From AP-15 sp963790875 (lineage in GTDB: Bacteria; Pseudomonadota; Alphaproteobacteria; ATCC43930; CGMCC-115725), in assembly GCA_963790875.1 (NCBI GenBank), contig CAWBQT010000002.1:62001-126000 (forward strand): DNA of 64,000 nucleotides, written 5' to 3'. The number at the start of each line of letters is the position of its first letter. Position 1 is the stretch's first letter. A model generated the notes under the pieces. The model saw only the letters and a list, made by a program, of their open reading frames with translations, was not told the DNA's origin and did no database searches. Shown here one piece after another: positions 52,346 through 62,906 of this stretch. The position numbers were made by a program, and so were the translations under genes.

Positions 52346-53482
52346 GCGCAGACCTGCACCGGGGACGGCAACGCGATGGTATTGCGGGACGGTCTCCCGT
52401 TGCAGGACATGGAATTCATCCAATTCCACCCGACCGGGGTCTATGGCGCGGGCGTTTTGATTACGGAGGGCGCCCGCGGCGAGGGCGGCTATCTGACCAA
52501 CAGCGAGGGCGAGCGCTTCATGCCCAAATATGCGCCCCGCGAAAAGGACCTCTCCTCGCGGGACGTGGTCAGCCGGGCCGAAGCGATCGAGATCCGCGAG
52601 GGCCGCGGCGTCGGCGAGAAAAAGGACCACATCTATCTGCATCTAGAGCAGCTGCCTGCGGATGTCCTTAGCGCGCGTCTGCCAGGCATCGTTGAGACCG
52701 CGCGCATTTTCGCCGGCGTCGACGCGCACAAGGAGCCGATCCCGGTGATCCCGACCGTCCATTACGTGATGGGCGGGATCCCGACGACGATCAGGGCGGA
52801 GGTCGTCCGTCCGACCAAGGATGACCCCGATGCGGTGGTGCCGGGCCTGATGGCGATTGGCGAGGCAGCGTGCGTCTCGGTTCATGGCGCGAACCGGCTC
52901 GGGACGAACAGCCTGCTCGACCTGATCGTGTTCGGACGCGCGGCAGCGATAAGGGCGGCAGAGATCATCAAGCCGGGATCACACGTGCGCGAGGCGAACG
53001 GCCACTTGGAAGAGCGCACATTGCAGCGCTTCGACAGGATCCGCCAGAGCAAGGGCGGCAATAAGCCCGGCGAGGTCCGCCCGCAGATGCAGGAGGCGAT
53101 GCAATCGAGCTTCGGCGTGTTCCGCCGCGGCGACACCTTGCAGGAGGGGCTTGATAAGCTGGCGGCCCTGCGCGATCCGCTCGAGCGCGTTACCGTCGAC
53201 GACAACTCGCTACAGTCGAATGTGGCACTGGTCTCGGCCCTGGAGCTTGCCAATCTCGCGGATCAGGCCCTGGTGATTGCGCACTCCGCCGCTGCGCGTA
53301 CCGAATCGCGCGGGGCGCAGGCGCGCGAGGATTTTCCGAAACGTGATGACGTGAATTGGGTGAAGCACACCTGCGCGTGAAAGGACGAAGACTGGAAAGT
53401 CACCCTCACCTATCGGCCGGTCCACCTCAATGCGCTTTCCAACGAGGTGCAGAGCTTCCCGCTCGCCGAGCGCACCCACTGA
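52331..53482 (+). pseudogene. sdhA: Succinate dehydrogenase flavoprotein subunit, truncated
   Basis: SdhA homology begins at SCTSAQTCTGDGNAMVLRDG and runs LQDMEFIQFHPTGVYGAGVLITEGARGEGGYLTNSEGERFM, HYVMGGIPTT, VSVHGANRLGTNSLLDLIVFGRAAA, TESRGAQAREDFPKRDDVNW. The N-terminal about 215 residues, with the FAD dinucleotide site and the flavin-linking His, are absent. An in-frame TGA at 53378 stands where relatives have Trp in a HTLAW-like text; KDEDWKVTLTYRPVHLNALSNEV continues after it to a TGA at 53480. A dead gene, or the remains of a local rearrangement. sdhB follows intact. Confidence 0.8.
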
Positions 53483-53657
53483 GCAGATCTCTCCGTGTTC
53501 GTCCAAGGTCGCGCACGCGCTTTTTTTCACCGTCTCCCGACCCGCCCATGACGGGGAGGGAGGGTTCAAGAACGCTGCCCATGTCTCCCTCCCCCTCGAT
53601 GAGGGAGGGCCGGGGTGGGGACAGGGTGATCCGGCGCCGAGAAGGAGATAACTCTCA

Positions 53658-54437
53658 ATGTCCGAATTTACGCTTCCTGCAAACTCGAAAGTCGGCGAAG
53701 GCAAGCACTGGGCGCTGTCAGAACACGCCAAGCGCATGAAGAGCTCCCGGATCTATCGTTGGGACCCGGCGAAGAACACCAACCCGCAGATGGATACGTT
53801 CGACATCGATCGCGACCACTGCGGACCGATGGTGCTCGACGCATTGGTGAAGATCAACGACCAGATCGATCCGACATTGTCGTTCCGGCGGTCTTGCCGC
53901 GAAGGCGTGTGCGGCCCCTGCGCGATGAACATCGACGGGAAGAACCGGCTCGCCTGTCTGACCCCGATGGACGACCTGAAGAAAGGGACGAGCCGGATCA
54001 CGCCGCTGCCGCATATGACGGTGCTGAAAGACCTCGTCCCGGATCTCACGGGATTGTACGCGCAGTACGAACTGATCGAGCCTTGGTTGCAGAGTGACCA
54101 GCCGCCGCCCGACCGCGAGCGCCATCAGTCGCAACCGGAACGCGCCCAACTCGACGGGTTGTGGGAGTGCATCCTGTGTTTCTGCTGCTCGACCTCCTGC
54201 CCGATCTACTGGTGGAACCAGGACAAGTATCTCGGCCCGTCGATCCTGCTGCAATCCTACCGCTGGCTCGCCGACAGCCGCGACCAGCGCACCGGCGAGC
54301 GCCTCGACCGGCTGGAGGATCCGTTTCCCCTCTATCGCTGCCACACGATCATGAACTGCACCAGCGCCTGCCCGAAGGGGCTCAACCCGGCGCGCGCGAT
54401 CGCCAACACTAAGCGAATGATGGCCGAACGCGGATGA
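53658..54437 (+). CDS. sdhB: Succinate dehydrogenase iron-sulfur subunit
   Basis: 259 residues; ATG 53658 after GAAGGAGATAACTCTCA. 2Fe-2S ligands in SFRRSCREGVCGPCAMNIDGKNRLACLT, 4Fe-4S in ECILCFCCSTSCPIYWW and 3Fe-4S in CHTIMNCTSACPKGLNPARAI. Transfers electrons from the flavoprotein to quinone. Its partner sdhA here is broken and no membrane anchors (sdhCD) are present, so a second sdh operon is expected elsewhere. May be kept as an orphan. Confidence 0.93.
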   Translation: MSEFTLPANSKVGEGKHWALSEHAKRMKSSRIYRWDPAKNTNPQMDTFDIDRDHCGPMVLDALVKINDQIDPTLSFRRSCREGVCGPCAMNIDGKNRLACLTPMDDLKKGTSRITPLPHMTVLKDLVPDLTGLYAQYELIEPWLQSDQPPPDRERHQSQPERAQLDGLWECILCFCCSTSCPIYWWNQDKYLGPSILLQSYRWLADSRDQRTGERLDRLEDPFPLYRCHTIMNCTSACPKGLNPARAIANTKRMMAERG

Positions 54438-54463
54438 GGGTTCTCAGAACACGGAGGTGACGA

Positions 54464-55203
54464 ATGCGTATCGGGCTCTTCATCCCCTGTTTCATCGACG
54501 CCTTCTTCCCGGAAGTTGGGGTCGCGACCCTCGAGCTTCTGGAGCGGTTCGGCCATGAGGTCGTATACCCGCGCGACCAGACCTGCTGCGGGCAGCCCAT
54601 GGCCGATAACGGCTTCAATGCCGAGGCGACCGACACCGAGGCGCTGTTCGTGCGCAACTTCTCCGGCTTCGATTACGTCGTGGCGCCAGAGGGAAGCTGC
54701 GTCCACCACGTGCGCGACAATTTCGATGCGATCGAGCAGAGCGCGGAGGTGACGGAGGTTCGCGCGCGAACCTACGAACTGGTCGAGTTCCTGCACGACA
54801 TCGAGAAGGCGGATGCCTTTCCCTGGGCGACGTTCCCGCACCGCGTCGGGCTCCACAACAAATGCGTGTCGCTGCGCCGGCTAAAGCACGCAAAACCCTC
54901 CGAGCTGCACGAGCCGTTCTACTCAAAGCCCCTGGACTTGCTGTCGAAGGTCGAGGGCATCGAATTCGTCACGCCGGTGCGGCCGGACGAATGCTGTGGC
55001 TTTGGCGGCACCTTCTCGGTCGTCGAGGAAGCCGTCTCCGCGAAGATGGGGTACGACAAGGTCACCGATCACGCCCGCGCCGGCGCCGAATACATCGTCT
55101 CAGCCGACAGCTCGTGCCTGATGCATCAGCGGGGCTGCGCCGAGCGCATCGGTCTGCCGATCAAGTTCATCCACATCGCCCAGATCCTGAATGGAGCGAG
55201 CGC

Positions 55204-55207
<4 letters not shown>
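54464..55207 (+). CDS. lutA: LutA/LldE-type Fe-S oxidoreductase subunit
   Basis: 247 residues. Two CCG-domain units: RIGLFIPCFIDAFFPEVGVATLELLERFG, TCCGQPMADNG, EGSCVHHV; then HNKCVSLRRLKHAK and ECCGFGGTFSV, SSCLMHQRGCAERIGLPIKFIHIAQIL. The second CHxxR-like motif is altered to NKCVSLRRL. With LutB and LutC it oxidises L-lactate (or a related hydroxy acid) to pyruvate, feeding electrons to quinone. Stop overlaps the lutB start. Confidence 0.9.
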
Positions 55208-56740
<1,533 letters not shown>

Positions 56741-56744
<4 letters not shown>

Positions 56745-57352
56745 GCAGCCGCGACGATATCCTGGCATCGATCCGGGCGAACCTCCCCCGAGTGGAGCGG
56801 CCGCTGCCCGAGGTTCCGCTGTTCGATGACGACCCCCCGGCGTCGCTACTGGAGGCGTTCAAGGAGAGCCTGCACCAGATGGGCGGCATGTTTCTCGATC
56901 CGCCGGACGCCGGCGACATCTTGACGCCGGTCCGCGAGAAGATCGCCGGCGCCAAGGTCGTGTGCTCGATGGTGCCGGAGATCGCCGGCAATCGCGACAT
57001 CGCCGGTGTCGGCGTGCCGCAGGACCTGGCGGATGTCGATTTCGCGATCGTCCGCGCGTCATTCGCCGTCGCGGAGACCGGCTCCGTGCTCCTCAGCGAG
57101 GCCGACCTTCATGTCAATGCCGTGGCCTATCTGGCGCAACACCTGATCGTGCTGCTCGATCCCGCCGACATCGTGGTCAATCTCCACCATGCCTATCGCC
57201 GGCCCGAGTTCCGCGACCGGCACTATGCCTCCTTCCACACCGGCCCATCCGCCACGGCGGACATCGAAGGCGTGCTGATCCACGGCGCGCAAGGCGTGCG
57301 CTCGCTCTCCGTCCTGCCGCTCGCACGCTCTGTGAGCAGGCCGGGCCACTGA
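56741..57352 (+). CDS. lutC: LutC/YkgG-type lactate utilisation protein
   Basis: 203 residues; ATG 56741 overlaps the lutB stop, GGAGGAAAGCC upstream. SRDDILASIRANLP, FAIVRASFAVAETGSVLLSE, HLIVLLDPADIVVNLHHAYRR and FHTGPSATADIEGVLIHGAQGVRSLSVLPL match the LUD domain. Third member of the lactate-oxidising complex. Malic enzyme fragments follow after 41 bases. Confidence 0.93.
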
Positions 57353-57393
57353 TGCCAATGAAGATGAGGAAGCTTTCTAGAGAGGATAAACCG

Positions 57394-59097
57394 ATGTCTG
57401 CTCGGATTATTGGCGCTGCCAAACGCGGCATCGACCTCTTGCACGATCCCAGGCTCAACAAGGCCACCGGCTTTACCGAAGCCGAGCGGCAGTCGCTCGG
57501 GCTCGATCGGGCTGGTTCCCGACGTGACGGAGTCGATGGAGACGCAACTCAGCCGCGTCTTGCTGCAGCTAAAGGACAAGGCCACCGACCTGGAGCGGTT
57601 CATCACCTGATGAATCTGCTGGACGACGAACGAGACGCTGTTCTATCGCACGTTGATGTCGGACCCGGCCCGCTTCCTGACGATCGTGTACGACCCGACC
57701 ATCGGCGAAGCCTGCCTGAAGTTCGACCACATCTACCGCCGCCCGCACGGGCATGTATCTGTCGATCAACCGGAAGGGGCAGGTCAAGGAGGTGCTGCGA
57801 AACTGGCCGGTCAAGGACGTGCGCGTCATCTGCGTGACCAACGGCGGCCGCATCCTCGGCCTGGGCGACCTGGGCGCCAACGGCATGGGCATCCCGATCG
57901 GCAAGCTTCAGCTCTACACGGCGGCGGCGGGCGTGCCGCCGCAACGGCCTGCTGCCGATGTACCTGGACGCCGGCACGAACAACGAGACCTATCTCCGCG
58001 ATCCGCTCTACCTCGGGCTGCGGCAGCACCGGCCCTCGACCGACGAGCTGTACGCCTTCGTCGACGAGTTCGTGGAGGCGGTGCAGGAGGTCTTCCCGAA
58101 CTGCTGCATCCACTTCGAGGACTGGACCGGCACCGATGCGATTGCTCTGCTGGCCCGCTACCGCGACAAGGTCTGCTGCTACAACGACGACATCCAGGGC
58201 ACGGCCGGCGTCACGCTCGCCGGGTTGATCAATGCGCTCAAGATCACCGGCGGCCAACTCAAGGAGCAGCGGATCCTGTTTCTCGGCGCCGGTTCCGCCG
58301 CCATCGGCCTCGCCGACCTGATCGTCTCTGCGTATGGGTCAGCAGGGCGTGACACCCGAGGCGGCACGGCAGCAGATCCGGATGTTCGATACCAAGGGAC
58401 TGGTGGTCGCGGGGCGTCCCGGCCTTGCCGCGCACAAGCGGCCCTACGCGCACAAGCTGCCGCCCAAGCAAGCCCTTCGATCATCTCGACCCGGCGAGCG
58501 AGTGCCCGCAGATCGTCGCGGCCATCGAGGATTTCAAGCCGACGGCCCTGATCGGCGTCAGCGGTAAGGCGCTTAGGGCTGAGTGGGCAGACTGTTCTCG
58601 CGCGAGGTCGTCGAGGCGATGTCGCGCCATCAACGAGCGGCCGATCATCTTTGCCCTGTCGAACCCGACCGAGCACCACGAATGCCTGCCCGAGGAGGCG
58701 TACGCGTGGTCCGAGGGCAAGGCGGTCTATGCCGGCGGCGTGCAATTCCCGCCGGTTCACCTTGACGGGCAGACGTTCCTGCCTTCGCAGGCCAACAACC
58801 TGTACATCTTCCCCGCCGTCGGCATGGCGATTTACGCCACGCAATGCAAAGCGCGTGACCGACGAGATGTTCATCGAGGCCGCACATGCGGTAGCCGACC
58901 AGGTGACCCCCGAACAGTTGAAGCTCGGGATGCTCTTCCCGCCGCAGTCGAATATCCTAGAGGTCGAGATTCAGACCGCCGCACGAGTAGCTAAGCTCGT
59001 TTTTGATGCGGGCTTGGCCCGTGTGGATCGACCCGCCGATATCGAGACATTCATACGGCGGCAGCTCTATGAGCCTGGTTATCAAGCACTCGCGTGA
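57394..59097 (+). pseudogene. NAD-dependent malic enzyme copy 1, heavily frameshifted
   Basis: Protein text is recognisable throughout (GIDLLHDPRLNKATGFTEAERQSLGL; VPDVTESMETQLSRVLLQLKDKATDLERF; MSDPARFLTIVYDPTIGEACLKF; MYLSINRKGQVKEVL; RDKVCCYNDDIQGTAGV; FDTKGLVVAGRPGLAAHK; INERPIIFALSNPTEHHECLPEEAYAWSEG; MFIEAAHAVADQVTPEQLKLGML) but needs about ten frame changes, near 57510, 57607, 57640, 57750, 57947, 58332, 58473, 58575, 58635 and 58850. Most are one base too many. Conserved residues are otherwise intact. Either recent inactivation or poor local assembly. It would convert malate to pyruvate. Copy 2 starts 415 bases on. Confidence 0.85.
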
Positions 59098-59132
59098 GTT
59101 GGCGAGCCAGCTGACGCGCATTTTTACCTTTC

Positions 59133-59396
59133 TTGCGAGCGAGAAGCCAGATGACCGTTTCGTTCGCCGCTACTGAGCTTGCCGCCGGTTTACCATCGAC
59201 GATGGAGGAGGTCGGCCCATTGCTCGAGCGCCTCGGGCAGCGACTATTTATGATTGGCGAAGACGCCGCATTGGCGAACCTCGTGAAGCTGGCTGCCAAC
59301 GTGCTGACCGCGACGACGCTCGAATATATGGGCGAGGTTTTGGCCTTGCCTTCTGTCGCTTCGCCGGGACCGCTCCCTTTGAGGCCGACGCCCTGA
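59133..59396 (+). pseudogene. Fragment of a 6-phosphogluconate/3-hydroxyisobutyrate dehydrogenase-type protein
   Basis: The stretch FAATELAAGLPSTMEEVGPLLERLGQRLFMIGEDAALANLVKLAANVLTATTLEYMGEVLAL resembles the central part of NAD(P)-dependent beta-hydroxyacid dehydrogenases, where GxxxxANLVKLxxN holds the catalytic Lys. The Rossmann N-terminus and the C-terminal domain are missing. A short relic between two malic enzyme copies. Confidence 0.55.
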
Positions 59397-59511
59397 TGAC
59401 CGCCTCGCCGATCGCAACCGATAAACCTGTCCCGAAACACCGAAGGCGCCCTGTCGTGGTCGTCAATCGTATCAGGCCGTTTCGGAACCGTACACCCATC
59501 GGAGATTGACG

Positions 59512-61146
59512 ATGACGGGACCGAGCACGGAACACCCTACGGGCTATGCGCTTCTTCATAACCCGCGTTTGAACAAGGGGACGGCATTCACCGAGGCCGA
59601 ACGACGGGCCTACGGTCTCGAAGGCTTGCTGCCGCCCGCCGTCACCAATATCGGACTGCAGGTGGCGCGCCGGCATGCCGAAATCGCCAGTCTCGAAAAC
59701 GACCTGCAGAAATATCTCGTGCTCTCGGACCTGCAGGCCCGCAACGAGACGCTGTTCTATGCGATCTTGATGTCGGACCCGGCGACATACATGCCGCTGG
59801 TCTATACGCCGACGGTCGGCGAGGCTTGCCAGAAATTCGCCCATATCTTCCGGTCGGCACGCGGCATGTATCTGCCGATCAGCGCCCGCGGCCGGCTCCA
59901 GGAGATCCTCGGCAACTGGCCGGAGAGGGATGTGCGCTTCATCGTCGTGACCGACGGCGAGCGCATCCTCGGGCTCGGCGATCTCGGCGCCGGGGGGATG
60001 GGCATCCCGATCGGCAAGCTCGCGCTCTACACGGCCTGCGCCGGCGTCCCGCCGCAATACTGCCTGCCGGTCGTTTTGGACGTCGGCACGAATAACCAGC
60101 AGCTCCTCGACGATCCGCTCTATTTCGGCCTACGCCAGAACCGCGTCCGCGGCGAAGCGTATCTCGCATTCGTCGACGAGTTCGTCGACGCGGTGCAATC
60201 GCGCTACCCGAAATGCTGCATCCAATGGGAGGACTTCGCGAATATCGATGCGGTGCCGATTCTGGCGCGCTATCGCGACAAGATCTGCACCTACAACGAC
60301 GACATCCAGGGCACCGCCGGCATCGCGCTGGCCGGCGTCTTCGCAGCCTTGCGGATCACCGGCCAGAAGATCACCGAACAGCGTCTTCTGTTTCTCGGCG
60401 GCGGCTCGGCCGGGACCGGGATCGCGGAGCTGATCAGCCAGGCCATGGCGCTCGAGGGAATGGATTTACGCGAGGCGCGGAGCCGCAACGCGCTGTTCGA
60501 CATCAATGGCCTCCTGGTCGCTTCGCGCAATGACCTGGCGGACTTCCAAAAGCCGTTCACCCAGGACCGGGCGCCGGTAGCCACCTTCGTCGAGGCCGTG
60601 AAGGCGGTTAGGCCGACCGGCATCATCGGCGTCAGCACCGTGCCGAAGCTGTTCACCCGCGAGGTGATCGAGGCGATGGCGGAGATCAACGAGCGGCCGA
60701 TCATCTTCCCCTATTCGAACCCGACCTCGCGCTCCGAATGCACGGCCGAGGAGGCTTATCGCTGGTCCGGCGGCAGGGCCGTTTTCGCCAGCGGCAGCCC
60801 GTTCCCGCCGGTCGAGATCGCGGGCCGGCGTTTCGTGCCGGGGCAGGGAAACAATGTCTACATCTTCCCGGCCATGGGCATGGCGGTGTTTGCCACCGAG
60901 GCGACCCGGGTGACCGAGGAGATGTTCATCGTCGCCGCGAAAGCCGTGGCGGAACAGGTTACCAGCGAGGATCTTGCGCTCGGACTGATCTATCCGCCGC
61001 AAAGCCGGATTTTGGAGGCGTCGCTGCATGTGGCGGAACGGGTCGCTTCATACATCTTCGAAGAGGGGCTCGCTCGGGTACCGAGGCCCGACGACGTCGG
61101 CGCGTTGATCCGCGCCCGTGCCTACCGCCCGGTCTATCCGGAATAA
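59512..61146 (+). CDS. maeA: NAD-dependent malic enzyme copy 2 (intact)
   Basis: 544 residues from ATG 59512 (GGAG 8 nt upstream). GYALLHNPRLNKGTAFTEAERRAYGLEGLLPP, MSDPATYMPLVYTPTVGEACQKFAHIF, RYRDKICTYNDDIQGTAGIALAGVFAAL (metal and nucleotide region), FLGGGSAGTGIAEL and IFPYSNPTSRSECTAEEAYRWSGGRAVFASGSPFPP. Decarboxylates malate to pyruvate with NAD. Diverged from copy 1, so an old tandem duplication or separate gains. Confidence 0.95.
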   Translation: MTGPSTEHPTGYALLHNPRLNKGTAFTEAERRAYGLEGLLPPAVTNIGLQVARRHAEIASLENDLQKYLVLSDLQARNETLFYAILMSDPATYMPLVYTPTVGEACQKFAHIFRSARGMYLPISARGRLQEILGNWPERDVRFIVVTDGERILGLGDLGAGGMGIPIGKLALYTACAGVPPQYCLPVVLDVGTNNQQLLDDPLYFGLRQNRVRGEAYLAFVDEFVDAVQSRYPKCCIQWEDFANIDAVPILARYRDKICTYNDDIQGTAGIALAGVFAALRITGQKITEQRLLFLGGGSAGTGIAELISQAMALEGMDLREARSRNALFDINGLLVASRNDLADFQKPFTQDRAPVATFVEAVKAVRPTGIIGVSTVPKLFTREVIEAMAEINERPIIFPYSNPTSRSECTAEEAYRWSGGRAVFASGSPFPPVEIAGRRFVPGQGNNVYIFPAMGMAVFATEATRVTEEMFIVAAKAVAEQVTSEDLALGLIYPPQSRILEASLHVAERVASYIFEEGLARVPRPDDVGALIRARAYRPVYPE

Positions 61147-61275
61147 GCCGATGGCCGAGTTTCGTGGGGCGGAAAAGCGCGGCGCCTGGCGCCGTGCCCA
61201 TTCCGCCATGGTGGCCGTAGCAACGGCGGGATGCGCTTCGCTCTTCCGCCCTACGCGCCATTCGAGGTGAAGCCG

Positions 61276-62685
61276 ATGGCCAGCGTGGCGCAGCGTCAGG
61301 CCCAGCGCGAAAAGACGGTCGTGGAACCGCGCCCCGAGAGGGTGATGGCCGGCTCGGGCTCGGCGGTCGAAGACGATCACCTGCATCGGATTGTCGTGGT
61401 CGGCGGCGGCGCGGCGGGGCTGGAGCTCGTCACCCGGCTCGGCGACCGCCTTGGCCGGCGCCGGCGGGCGAGCGTCACGCTGATCGAGAGTGCCCGGACC
61501 CATCTTTGGAAGCCGCTGTTGCACGAAGTGGCGGCGGGCAGCATGGACCCCGGCGAGTACGAGGTGAACTACCTCGCCCAGGCGCATTGGCACGGGTTCC
61601 GCTATCGCTTAGGCGAGATGATCGGGATCGATCGCTCTGCCAAGCAAGTGCACATTGCCGCGACCTTCGATGATGAAGGACGCCAGATCACGCCGCCGCA
61701 ATCCGTCGGTTACGACACGCTGGTGATCGCGATCGGCAGCATCACCAATGATTTCGGCACGCCCGGCGTTACCGAGCATGCGGTGCCGCTCGAGACCCCG
61801 GCCGAGGCGGTGCGCTTCAATCGGCGCCTCGTTAACGCCTGCATTCGCGCGCAGACGCAGGATGGTCCGGTGCGTGCCGGCCAGCTTCATGTGGCAATCG
61901 TCGGCGCTGGTGCTACCGGTGCCGAATTGGCTGCCGAGCTGCACCGCACGACGCGCGAAGTTGTCGCCTACGGGCTCGATCGCATCGACCCCGAGCGCGA
62001 CATCCGCATCGTGCTGGTCGAGGCCGCCGACCGCATCCTGCCCGCTCTGCCGGAACGGATCTCCGAGGCGGCGCGCCGGCGCCTCGACCGCATCGGCATC
62101 GAGGTCCATACCGGCGCGAGAGTGACGGCAGTGACGGCGGACGGACTGCGGCTCGCCGACGGCTCGTTCATCGCCTCGGAGCTGGTGGTGTGGGCGGCCG
62201 GCATCAAAGCCCCGGAGGTGCTGCGCCGCGCCGATGGGCTCGAGGTCAACCGCATCAACCAGCTCGTGGTCGAACCGACATTGCAGACGACGCGCGATCC
62301 CGACATCTTCGCGATCGGCGATTGCGCCGCCTGCCCGCGCCAAGGCGAGCCCACCCCGGTGCCGCCGCGGGCACAGGCCGCGCATCAGGAGGCCGCGCAT
62401 ATGCTGCGCCAGATCGAGCGCCGGCTGCGCGGCCGGTCGTTGCTGCCCTACACATACCGGGATTTCGGCTCGCTCGTGTCGCTCGGCAGGCACAGTACGG
62501 TCGGGAACCTGATGGGCTTCCTCTTCGGGCGCGGCTTCTTCATCGAGGGTCTGTTTGCCGGGGTCATGTACCGTTCGCTGCGCACGATGCACGAGCAGGC
62601 ATTGCATGGTACCCCGCGAGCTCTGCTGGGGCTGCTCGCCCGCGCCCTGTCGCGCCAAACCGGCCAGCCGGTTAAGCTGCATTGA
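61276..62685 (+). CDS. ndh: Type II NADH:quinone oxidoreductase (NDH-2)
   Basis: 469 residues from ATG 61276; an ATG at 61231 is also in frame. FAD site HRIVVVGGGAAGLELVTRLGDRLGRR, NADH site LHVAIVGAGATGAELAAELHR and DIFAIGDCAACP. The C-terminal LMGFLFGRGFFIEGLFAGVMYRSLRTMHEQALHG gives amphipathic membrane contact. A single-subunit, non-pumping NADH dehydrogenase. Sits between malic enzyme (source of NADH) and fumarase. Confidence 0.93.
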   Translation: MASVAQRQAQREKTVVEPRPERVMAGSGSAVEDDHLHRIVVVGGGAAGLELVTRLGDRLGRRRRASVTLIESARTHLWKPLLHEVAAGSMDPGEYEVNYLAQAHWHGFRYRLGEMIGIDRSAKQVHIAATFDDEGRQITPPQSVGYDTLVIAIGSITNDFGTPGVTEHAVPLETPAEAVRFNRRLVNACIRAQTQDGPVRAGQLHVAIVGAGATGAELAAELHRTTREVVAYGLDRIDPERDIRIVLVEAADRILPALPERISEAARRRLDRIGIEVHTGARVTAVTADGLRLADGSFIASELVVWAAGIKAPEVLRRADGLEVNRINQLVVEPTLQTTRDPDIFAIGDCAACPRQGEPTPVPPRAQAAHQEAAHMLRQIERRLRGRSLLPYTYRDFGSLVSLGRHSTVGNLMGFLFGRGFFIEGLFAGVMYRSLRTMHEQALHGTPRALLGLLARALSRQTGQPVKLH

Positions 62686-62713
62686 GCAAGAAGCCGGTTG
62701 ACGTGGAACACCT

Positions 62714-62842
62714 GTTATTGGGAGCGGAGCGAGGCAATCTCATGCCTCCGCTCGGGATTGCTTCACTTCTTGCAAGCAATTGGGCAGCAGGACCCCACCC
62801 GCTTACTCCTGTTGTCATTGCGGGCGCAGCGAAGCAATCTCG
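62714..62842 (+). repeat. Two direct copies of an intergenic REP-like element
   Basis: Copy 1 at 62714-62742 (core GAGCGGAGCGAGGCAATCTC) and copy 2 at 62811-62842 (core GGGCGCAGCGAAGCAATCTC) share the pattern ATTG-GxGCG-AGCGAxGCAATCTC, a repeat I have seen widely in alphaproteobacterial gaps. They lie between ndh and fumC. Confidence 0.55.
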
Positions 62843-62906
62843 ACGCCGCAGAAGCCGACGACGTGATTGCCGCGGCGCCCATTTTCTGTTCGATGTGGGA
62901 GGATCC

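Noticed and set aside
52162..52419. An intact small minus-strand gene of 85 codons
   Set aside because: Its recognisable part is an inverted SdhE piece; the beginning is antisense to sdhA and the end antisense to the SdhE N-terminus.
53378..53380. Selenocysteine reading of the TGA in the sdhA relic
   Set aside because: SdhA uses no Sec, relatives show Trp here, and the gene lacks its N-terminus.
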